Assembly: GCA_903844815.1 (NCBI GenBank)
Contig: CAIMVD010000033.1
Span: 1-49,735, forward strand
DNA length: 49,735 nucleotides
Direction: 5' to 3'
Source: an uncultured Bacteroidota bacterium
GTDB taxonomy: Bacteria; Bacteroidota; Bacteroidia; Bacteroidales; VadinHA17
The notes under the pieces were generated by a model. That model saw only the letters and a list, made by a program, of their open reading frames with translations. It had not been told where the DNA came from and did no database searches. Below are positions 43,935-49,735 of the stretch, in pieces. A program made the translations under genes and the position numbers. The stretch's first letter is position 1. The number at the start of each line of letters is the position of its first letter.

Positions 43935-45134
43935 ATGATTTCCGCAAACGAAGAGGAAGTCCATTTTGAAGCTGTAAGACGCGAACAGAAGCTCAGGTTC
44001 GATATCCTTGATGCATTCAAAGAGGTAGCGGCGTTTTACAGCCCCGATCATCACATAATCTGGCTCAATAAAGCAGGAAAAGATCAGTTGGGAATCAGTG
44101 ATGACTCCTATGTTGGGAAGCTATGTCATAAAGTTTGGTTCGACAACGAAGGTCCATGCCCGAGTTGTCCGGTGGTTAGCCGAAATTTAGTTTCAACTGA
44201 AAGACTTGTAAACCTTACCGGCGACAGGATCTGGATGGTTCGTCATACACCTTTGTTCAGCACTCAAGGTTTACTTGAAGGATTTATTGAATTCAGGGCC
44301 GACATAACCCAGATTTCGGAACTCGAGAAACAGGTCCTCGATGAGCGCGAGAAATACAGGATGCTTGCCGAGAATGCTCCCTTCGGTCTTCTTCTGACAA
44401 GAAATACTGAGCCCGTTTATATAAACAGGATCCTTAGATTCTGGCTTGGGATTAAAACTGTTGAGGAACTCGTTTGGAAGGACCTGGTCCCGATCTTTCA
44501 TCCCGACGACAGAAAACAGGCTGAGATTCTTATCCTTATGCTCATGGGTAACAGGATCCCATCGCCGGTTACAGAAAGGCTAAGGATAATTACAAGGGAT
44601 GGCAAACTTCACTTTTTCAGAATAGAACTGAGAAACAGCGAGATCAACGGACAGGAATATGTTCAGACAGTGATCATGGACATTACCTCCGATGTCATGA
44701 GGGAGAAGAAGAAGAAGCAGGTTGCAGCCGATGCACTCTATATTAGTCAGAAAAATACAATTCTTTCGGAGATCGAAAGCAATCTCTCAAAGACTCTCGC
44801 CGGTAACCGGCTGAAGCCTTTTTCCGGGGAGTTCGACAAGATCTTCGAGACCATTAACAGTTACAAACAGTTCGACAAGGACTGGAACATGTTCATAGCT
44901 ACCTTCGAGGATGTACATCCCGGTTTTTTCAGGCGTCTGAAAAATGCCCATCCCTCACTTTCGCTCAACGATATCAGGCACTGCGCCTGCATTAAAATGA
45001 ATCTTGGTACTAAGGAGATTGCCAGATTCTTCAATATCAAGGCCCCTTCAGTACAAATCAGCAGGGTCAGGCTTAAAAAGAAGATGGGACTTCCCGATAA
45101 CTCCGACCTGAGAAGCTATATTCTGAAATTCTGA
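43935..45134 (+). CDS. PAS-domain regulator with LuxR-like HTH
   Basis: 399 aa, no signal peptide. PAS 1 (about 20-135) has 'DHHIIWLNKAGKDQLGISDDSYVGKLCHKVWFDNEGPCPSCPV', with a Cys at about 70 and a CPSCP pair at about 80-83. PAS 2 (about 140-255) includes 'MLAENAPFGLLLT' and 'LVPIFHPDDRKQAEIL'. A helical linker (about 255-320) leads to a helix-turn-helix at the C-terminus ('LSLNDIRHCACIKMNLGTKEIARFFNIKAPSVQISRVRLKKKMGL'). It has no kinase domain, so it is a one-component regulator. The Cys motifs could bind a metal, heme or sense redox; such a role is inferred. It is 206 bp upstream of cydA. Confidence 0.85.
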   Translation: MISANEEEVHFEAVRREQKLRFDILDAFKEVAAFYSPDHHIIWLNKAGKDQLGISDDSYVGKLCHKVWFDNEGPCPSCPVVSRNLVSTERLVNLTGDRIWMVRHTPLFSTQGLLEGFIEFRADITQISELEKQVLDEREKYRMLAENAPFGLLLTRNTEPVYINRILRFWLGIKTVEELVWKDLVPIFHPDDRKQAEILILMLMGNRIPSPVTERLRIITRDGKLHFFRIELRNSEINGQEYVQTVIMDITSDVMREKKKKQVAADALYISQKNTILSEIESNLSKTLAGNRLKPFSGEFDKIFETINSYKQFDKDWNMFIATFEDVHPGFFRRLKNAHPSLSLNDIRHCACIKMNLGTKEIARFFNIKAPSVQISRVRLKKKMGLPDNSDLRSYILKF

Positions 45135-45188
45135 ACGGTAATATTATCCCCAATTCATTTTATACTATTGCTATTATAAAAAAATGGA

Positions 45189-45218
45189 TTTGCATAAAAG
45201 TTTTATGTAATAGGTTTG
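45189..45218 (+). promoter_or_regulatory. Promoter of cydAB
   Basis: TTTG (45189-45192), 18 bp, TAGGTTTG (45211-45218): near-consensus. It leaves an untranslated leader of about 115 nt before cydA. Confidence 0.65.
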
Positions 45219-45269
45219 TAATATGTTTTTTTTAGCAGGATTCGTAACCGTTATATACTTTCGGTGCAT

Positions 45270-45295
45270 ATCCGGTTGACTGATCGTTACCGGAT
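45270..45295 (+). promoter_or_regulatory. Dyad in the cydA leader
   Basis: ATCCGGT (45270-45276) and ACCGGAT (45289-45295) form a perfect 7-bp inverted repeat with a 12-nt spacer, downstream of the promoter-like pair and 45 nt before the start codon. It could be a protein-binding site or an RNA hairpin. Confidence 0.45.
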
Positions 45296-45340
45296 TCTGA
45301 TGATACTTACTAACTACTATTTTAAAAACATGGTTAACCT

Positions 45341-46885
45341 ATGACACATCTAATGGACGCTTCTCTTGTCGACTGGTCGAGGGCACAATTTGCCCTCACT
45401 GCGATTTATCATTGGTTTTTCGTACCCCTGACGCTCGGTTTGTCATTCATTGTGGCATTCATGGAGACTCTTTACGTCAAGACAGGTAACGAGGAATGGA
45501 AAAAAACAACCAAATTCTGGATGACCCTTTTCGGGATCAACTTTGCAATCGGTGTTGCTACCGGAATAATCCTCGAATTTGAATTTGGAACAAACTGGTC
45601 AAATTACTCCTGGTTTGTTGGGGATATTTTCGGCGCCCCCCTTGCCGTTGAAGGAATAATGGCCTTCTTTATTGAGAGTACCTTTATTGCCGTTATGTTC
45701 TTTGGATGGAACAAGGTAAGCAAGAGGTTTCATCTCGTTTCAACATGGCTGACTGCAATAGGAGCAAATCTTTCGGCATTATGGATCCTTGTAGCCAACT
45801 CATGGATGCAGCTTCCTCTGGGGATGCACTTCAATCCCGATACAGCCCGAAATGAAATGACCAATTTCTGGCAAGTGCTATTCTCTCCTGTTGCAATAAA
45901 TAAATTCCTGCATACTGTGCTGTCAGGTTATGTTGTTGCTGCAGTATTCGTTCTCGGCATTAGTGCATGGTATATACTGAAAAACCGTGAAATACGGTTT
46001 GCCAAGCAGAGTATGATGGTTGCGGTTGTGTTCGGAATCGTAATGTCATTGTTCATAGTACTTTCAGGCGACGGATCGGCGAGGCTTCTTGCGCAGCATC
46101 AGCCCATGAAGTTCGCTGCCATGGAAAATATTCAGAACGGAACCAGAAAAGCCCCTCTTGTTGTTCTTGGAATTCTTAAGGATAAGCAAAACGCAGATTT
46201 GAAGGAAGAGGATTTCGCCGTAAGAATTGAGATCCCAAACATTCTTTCAACAATGGCTTTCCTTGATCCCAATGCCTTTGTGCCAGGAATCCACGATCTT
46301 ACCCACGGTAATCCGGAACAGGGTATCATGTCAGTCTCTGAAAAAATAGATAAGGGCAAGGTGGCACAGAGTGCCCTGAGTGGTTACAGAACAGCCAAAA
46401 AAGCAGGCGATCAGGCTGCCATGACTCAAAACCTTCAGGTTCTGAATGAAAACTACAAGTATATCGGTTACGGATTCCTCACAGATGCATCACAGACCAT
46501 ACCAAATATTAAAATGACATTCTACTCATTCCGGATTATGATTATACTGGGTTTCTGGTTTGTCATTCTCTTCATTTTTGGTGTAGTGTTCCTCTGGAAA
46601 AACAAACTTACCGAAAAGAAATGGTTCCTCAAGGCTGCTTTGTGGAGTATCCCGCTTGCTTACCTGGCATCGCAGGCAGGCTGGATAGTGACAGAAGTTG
46701 GCCGTCAGCCCTGGATTATCCAGGACCTCATGCCTACAATGGCAGGAGTGTCGGACCTTAACACCGGGTCAGTACAGGTGACATTTGTACTTTTCGCTGT
46801 CACCTTTACCTTACTGCTGATTGCGGAAATCAAAATTCTTACAAAGCAAATTAAAATAGGACCAAAAGAGGGAGGAAACAATTAA
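45341..46885 (+). CDS. cydA: Cytochrome bd quinol oxidase subunit I
   Basis: 514-aa membrane protein with the heme b595-ligand His in 'FALTAIYHWFFVPLTLGLSF' (about residue 23), the second heme-ligand His in 'NKFLHTVLSGYVVAA' (about 192), the quinol Q-loop after helix 6 (about 250-390), the b558 Met in 'IKMTFYSFRIM' and the conserved 'GWIVTEVGRQPWIIQDLMPT' (about 447-466). It oxidises quinol and reduces oxygen at high affinity, giving oxygen scavenging and microaerobic respiration. The ATG of cydB overlaps its stop by 1 bp. Confidence 0.97.
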   Translation: MTHLMDASLVDWSRAQFALTAIYHWFFVPLTLGLSFIVAFMETLYVKTGNEEWKKTTKFWMTLFGINFAIGVATGIILEFEFGTNWSNYSWFVGDIFGAPLAVEGIMAFFIESTFIAVMFFGWNKVSKRFHLVSTWLTAIGANLSALWILVANSWMQLPLGMHFNPDTARNEMTNFWQVLFSPVAINKFLHTVLSGYVVAAVFVLGISAWYILKNREIRFAKQSMMVAVVFGIVMSLFIVLSGDGSARLLAQHQPMKFAAMENIQNGTRKAPLVVLGILKDKQNADLKEEDFAVRIEIPNILSTMAFLDPNAFVPGIHDLTHGNPEQGIMSVSEKIDKGKVAQSALSGYRTAKKAGDQAAMTQNLQVLNENYKYIGYGFLTDASQTIPNIKMTFYSFRIMIILGFWFVILFIFGVVFLWKNKLTEKKWFLKAALWSIPLAYLASQAGWIVTEVGRQPWIIQDLMPTMAGVSDLNTGSVQVTFVLFAVTFTLLLIAEIKILTKQIKIGPKEGGNN

Positions 46886-48021
46886 TGTTTGAAACGTTAT
46901 CACACATCGCATTGCAGCAATACTGGTATTTTCTGGTTTCGCTGCTGGGTTCTATCCTTGTGTTCCTGCTATTCGTGCAGGGAGGACAGACACTTATTTT
47001 TCAGCTTGGCAAAACCGACGAGGACAGAACGCTGATAGTTAATACTATAGGCAGCAAATGGGAGCTTACTTTTACTACTCTTGTTACCTTCGGCGGAGCC
47101 TTCTTTGCCTCCTTCCCGCTTTTCTACAGCACAAGCTTCGGGGGAGCTTACTGGGTCTGGATTATCATTCTTTTCGCATTTATTGTTCAGGCAGTTTCTT
47201 ATGAATATCGCTCCAAACCTGACAACTTTCTTGGCAAAACAACCTTCGATGTCTTTCTTTTCGCCAATGGTCTTCTTGGTACAGTCCTGCTTGGTGCCGC
47301 TGTAAGCACATTTTTCACAGGATCCTCATTCACTGTCGATGCAGATAAGCACTCGCACTGGACTGCAGCTACCAGAGGCCTTGAAGCAGCGTTTAATATC
47401 CAGAACCTTTCGCTGGGACTGGCTGTCTTTTTTCTTTCGAGAGTACTTGCCTGTCTTTATTTCTTTAAGACAATCTCTAATGATGTGATAATTGCAAGAG
47501 CAAAGAAACAGCTTCTGTACAACGCAGTTCCATTTCTCGTTTTCTTCCTGCTCTTTACCGGATTGCTTATAACTAAGCAGGGTTTTGCGGTAAATCCCGC
47601 CACAGGAGAGGTATTTATGGAGAAGTTCAAGTACCTTCATAATCTCCTCCAGATGCCCGTTGTAGCTCTTATGTTCCTTGCCGGAGTAGTATTAGTTCTT
47701 GCTGGAATAATCCTTCCTGTAATATCGCATGAAAAACATAGCGAAAAAGCTATCTGGCTTGCAGGCCCGGGGACAATTGTTACTGTTCTCGCCGTTTTTC
47801 TTCTGGCAGGCTACAATAACACTGCTTTCTATCCGTCTACTGCTGATCTTCAGAGTTCGCTGACAATTTCCAACGCATCGTCGAGTCATTATACTCTCAC
47901 GGCAATGAGTTATGTATCGCTGTTTATACCTGTAGTTCTTGTCTACATTACATGGGTTTGGCGTTCACTGACTAACAAGAAGAACGACATCAGCGATATG
48001 AAGGGTGAACATGTATACTAA
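46885..48021 (+). CDS. cydB: Cytochrome bd quinol oxidase subunit II
   Basis: 378 aa, about eight to nine membrane helices, CydB family: 'QQYWYFLVSLLGSILVFLLFVQGGQTL', 'LTFTTLVTFGGAFFASFPLFYSTSFGGAYWVWIIILFAFIVQAVSYEYR', 'FANGLLGTVLLGAAVSTFFTG' and a C-terminal 'YTLTAMSYVSLFIPVVLVYITWVWRSL'. It pairs with CydA in the inner membrane. It overlaps cydA by 1 bp and is followed 17 bp later by a 35-aa single-helix frame that may be the small third subunit. Confidence 0.95.
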   Translation: MFETLSHIALQQYWYFLVSLLGSILVFLLFVQGGQTLIFQLGKTDEDRTLIVNTIGSKWELTFTTLVTFGGAFFASFPLFYSTSFGGAYWVWIIILFAFIVQAVSYEYRSKPDNFLGKTTFDVFLFANGLLGTVLLGAAVSTFFTGSSFTVDADKHSHWTAATRGLEAAFNIQNLSLGLAVFFLSRVLACLYFFKTISNDVIIARAKKQLLYNAVPFLVFFLLFTGLLITKQGFAVNPATGEVFMEKFKYLHNLLQMPVVALMFLAGVVLVLAGIILPVISHEKHSEKAIWLAGPGTIVTVLAVFLLAGYNNTAFYPSTADLQSSLTISNASSSHYTLTAMSYVSLFIPVVLVYITWVWRSLTNKKNDISDMKGEHVY

Positions 48022-48038
48022 CCTTAAAAAAAGAAATT

Positions 48039-48146
48039 ATGATAACTCAGATACTTTGGCTTTTTAGCCTGCCAGTTGTAATATTCCTGACCTACAGACT
48101 GGTGTCATGCATCCATAGTAAACTGGAAAAAAAACAGTTGCTCTAG
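48039..48146 (+). CDS. 35-aa single-helix protein, CydX-like candidate
   Basis: Begins 17 bp after the cydB stop. It encodes 35 residues: a hydrophobic helix (about residues 2-24, with Trp at 7) and a short polar, basic tail (HSKLEKKQLL). Size, single helix, position after cydB and co-directionality are those of CydX (37 aa in E. coli), which stabilises the heme centres of cytochrome bd. Sequence identity to E. coli CydX is not evident, and other phyla use different small subunits (CydS, CydH), so the assignment rests on position and shape. It may also be a chance frame. Confidence 0.6.
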   Translation: MITQILWLFSLPVVIFLTYRLVSCIHSKLEKKQLL

Positions 48147-48186
48147 ATAGAATTTGCTAATTCTGTCTAAAACCTGATTTTGATTT

Positions 48187-48282
48187 CCTCTGTGAACCTC
48201 TGTGTAAACTCTGTGATCTCTGTGTAAGTTCTTAATTATTAGTTACACAGAGAGACACAGAGAAGCACAGAGGGACACAGAG
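48187..48282. repeat. 10-bp repeats forming a large inverted repeat
   Basis: Four decamers of the form NNCTCTGTGN run 48187-48226 and four of the complement run 48243-48282, with a 16-nt centre. The two arms can pair over about 40 bp. It lies between convergent genes (cydX-like and Gfo/Idh) and is followed by CCTTTTT (48284-48290), so it could act as a terminator. Confidence 0.8.
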
Positions 48283-48322
48283 GCCTTTTTATCATGCTCC
48301 TTTTTGTAAAAGTGGCAGTTGA

Positions 48323-49456
48323 CTAGATTTTAACCCAGGTATTGTCTTTCCTGTTCGATTCAACAACTGCATGAATGAATTTCATTCCCCTCACTCCGTC
48401 ATGAACGGTTGGGAATTCTCCCGGGGTAAACTCTTCCCCTCTTATCGATTTTGCAGTACCCTTATAAATATTGGCAAGGGCTTCATAAATGCCTTCGGGG
48501 TGACCTGAAGGCATTGTATGGCTCATCTCCGCAAATTTGTCGTTATATCCATGGGCTGGTTTGAAAATCTTTGTAGGTTCCGAATCGCTAAGCAGAGTAA
48601 GATAGTTGGGATTTTCCTGTGACCATTTCAGGCTGGCTTTCGATCCGTAAACAGCAATTGTAAGGTTGTTTTCTTCTCCGCCGCATACCTGGCTGGCCCT
48701 TATAACTCCCTTCAGGTTTTTTCCGAAACGAATAAGAACGGTACCATCGAGGTCAAGCGCAACTCCTTCCTTAACAGGATTCAGGTCCGACAGGACCTCT
48801 TCTATCTCCAGTCCAGTTGTATATTCTATAAGGTTGAAGGCATGAACTCCAATGTCGCCCATGCAGCTGCTGGCACCGGCATGCTTCGGGTCGAGCCTCC
48901 AAACGCCGGTGATCCTGCTTTCGGTACCATGAATAATTGAGTTAATCCAGCCCTGGTAATACTGAGCATCAATGCGTTGTAATGTACCAAGCGTTCCGCT
49001 GGCGATCATATCCTTCATCTGCCTTACCATCGGATAGCCGGTATAAGTATGGGTGAGGGAGAATGTGAGCTTTTGGTCGTGTACGATATTCTCAAGTTCT
49101 TCTGCTTCTTCTACGGTCATAGTCATAGGCTTTTCACAGACGACATGGAACCCTGAATTCAGGAGATTTTTTGCAAATCCGAAATGAAGTGCGTTGGGTG
49201 TAACTATTGATACTGATTCCATCCTTTCGACAGCAGGCAAAGCCAGTTCCCCTTTTATAAGGGAGTCAACGGTTTCATAACAGCGTGAAGGATCAATTCC
49301 TTCATTACCGGCAAATTGTTTGCTCCGTTCGTAGTCGACATCGAAAACTCCGCCAACAAGCTCAAAGTCGTTGCATATTCTTGAGGCACGGCGGTGGGCA
49401 TCACCTATGAATGCACCAATTCCGCCGCCAATCATTCCCATTTTTATTTTTTTCAT
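48323..49456 (-). CDS. Gfo/Idh/MocA-family oxidoreductase (cytoplasmic)
   Basis: 377 aa with no signal peptide, unlike the two paralogues at 36720 and 38094. The N-terminus 'KIKMGMIGGGIGAFIGDAHRRAS' is the NAD(P)-binding loop; 'VVCEKPMTMTVEEAEEL' has the EKP motif (about 109-125), and 'SCMGDIGVHAFNLIEYTTG' (about 193-211) the catalytic D-x-G-x-H region. The C-terminal domain ends 'FPTVHDGVRGMKFIHAVVESNRKDNTWVKI'. Family members oxidise sugars, sugar acids or inositols; the substrate here is unknown. It is convergent with the cyd genes, and its upstream region is occupied by a MITE-like element. Confidence 0.92.
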   Translation of the reverse strand: MKKIKMGMIGGGIGAFIGDAHRRASRICNDFELVGGVFDVDYERSKQFAGNEGIDPSRCYETVDSLIKGELALPAVERMESVSIVTPNALHFGFAKNLLNSGFHVVCEKPMTMTVEEAEELENIVHDQKLTFSLTHTYTGYPMVRQMKDMIASGTLGTLQRIDAQYYQGWINSIIHGTESRITGVWRLDPKHAGASSCMGDIGVHAFNLIEYTTGLEIEEVLSDLNPVKEGVALDLDGTVLIRFGKNLKGVIRASQVCGGEENNLTIAVYGSKASLKWSQENPNYLTLLSDSEPTKIFKPAHGYNDKFAEMSHTMPSGHPEGIYEALANIYKGTAKSIRGEEFTPGEFPTVHDGVRGMKFIHAVVESNRKDNTWVKI

Positions 49457-49480
49457 GTTTAATTTGATTTTAAGAAATCA

Positions 49481-49633
49481 GGGGCTGCCTAAAAAGTCAG
49501 TTTTTAAACGCAAAAGACGCAGAGCTAAGCAAAGGATGCATAGTTAAAACAATGACATATATCACTTTGCGACCTCTGTGTTAAATCTCCGCGATCTCTG
49601 CGGTTAATGGATTTCAACTTTTTAGACAGCCCC
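49481..49633. mobile_element. MITE-like element
   Basis: Terminal inverted repeats GGGGCTGYCTAAAAAGT (49481-49497 and 49617-49633, 16 of 17 matching) bound 153 bp without coding capacity. The inside has CGCAGAG/CTCTGCG-type motifs in partly inverted order. I see no clear target-site duplication. GGGGCTGTCT-type ends resemble those of some insertion sequences and their MITEs. Confidence 0.65.
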
Positions 49634-49678
49634 ATATTGGGTTTTAATAGCTTATAATTATTCTTTTTTCTTTAGCCG

Positions 49679-49713
49679 GACACCTGACACCAGACACCTG
49701 ACACCTGACACCT
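49679..49713. repeat. 7-bp tandem repeat (GACACCT), five copies
   Basis: Five consecutive heptamers GACACCT (one is GACACCA) at 49679-49713. The unit shares GACAC with the 9-bp arrays at 10072 and 15791. Confidence 0.85.
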
Positions 49714-49735
49714 GTGTTATACCTGCTTCCTCTTC

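Overview
The window is chromosomal DNA of a Bacteroidota bacterium. The closest fit is an anaerobic or microaerophilic member of the Bacteroidales/Marinilabiliales type, but no species can be named from sequence alone. Reasons: promoters match the Bacteroidota consensus (TTTG, about 19 bp, TAnnTTTG); the primary sigma factor is short (287 aa, no region 1.1); Rho carries a long disordered N-terminal insertion; the tmRNA tag is of the Bacteroides type; and DUF4199, M56-TonB, SiaC-like and periplasmic Gfo/Idh/MocA families are present. Pyruvate:ferredoxin oxidoreductase together with cytochrome bd fits an anaerobe that tolerates low oxygen.

Layout. 1-1300: truncated tyrosine recombinase next to ssrA (tmRNA), a likely relic of an integrated element. 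1380-8180 (+): Lys1-like dehydrogenase, two secreted amidohydrolase-fold proteins and a GT4 glycosyltransferase. 8190-9700 (-): GT2 and DUF4199 membrane proteins. 9800-9920: SRP RNA, then an array of 9-bp repeats before a Sua5/YciO-family gene. 10790-16850 (-): trkH, trkA, comEC, def and ruvX, with a second 9-bp repeat array between comEC and def. 16980-22400 (-): nifJ and rho. 22757-24307 (+): rpoD and rpe. 24311-29433 (-): miaA, an acidic pRiA4b-like protein, a LuxC-like reductase, a TonB lipoprotein, and a BlaI/M56-TonB pair. 29579-29766: MITE-like element. 30061-31705 (+): ABC permease and SiaC-like protein. 31815-33882 (-): gap, a predicted barrel protein and a 41-aa lipoprotein.

34139-45134 (+) is a tightly spaced run of exported or membrane proteins: MsrB-MsrA fusion, a tetraheme cytochrome fused to an FGE-like domain, two Tat-exported Gfo/Idh/MocA oxidoreductases, a ThuA-like lipoprotein, a GT2 enzyme, a membrane glycosyltransferase with TPRs, a small membrane protein and a PAS-HTH regulator. 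cydA, cydB and a 35-aa single-helix protein (CydX-like candidate) follow. A third Gfo/Idh/MocA gene lies on the minus strand, and the window ends in repeat-rich DNA.

The most interesting points are the multiheme cytochrome/FGE-like fusion inside a putative periplasmic sugar-oxidation cluster, the CydX-like micro-protein, the regulator next to cydAB, the long hairpin in the msr leader, and several families of short repeats (9-mers, 10-mers, 7-mers, two MITE-like elements). I found no CRISPR array, complete mobile element, obvious defence system or tRNA gene.
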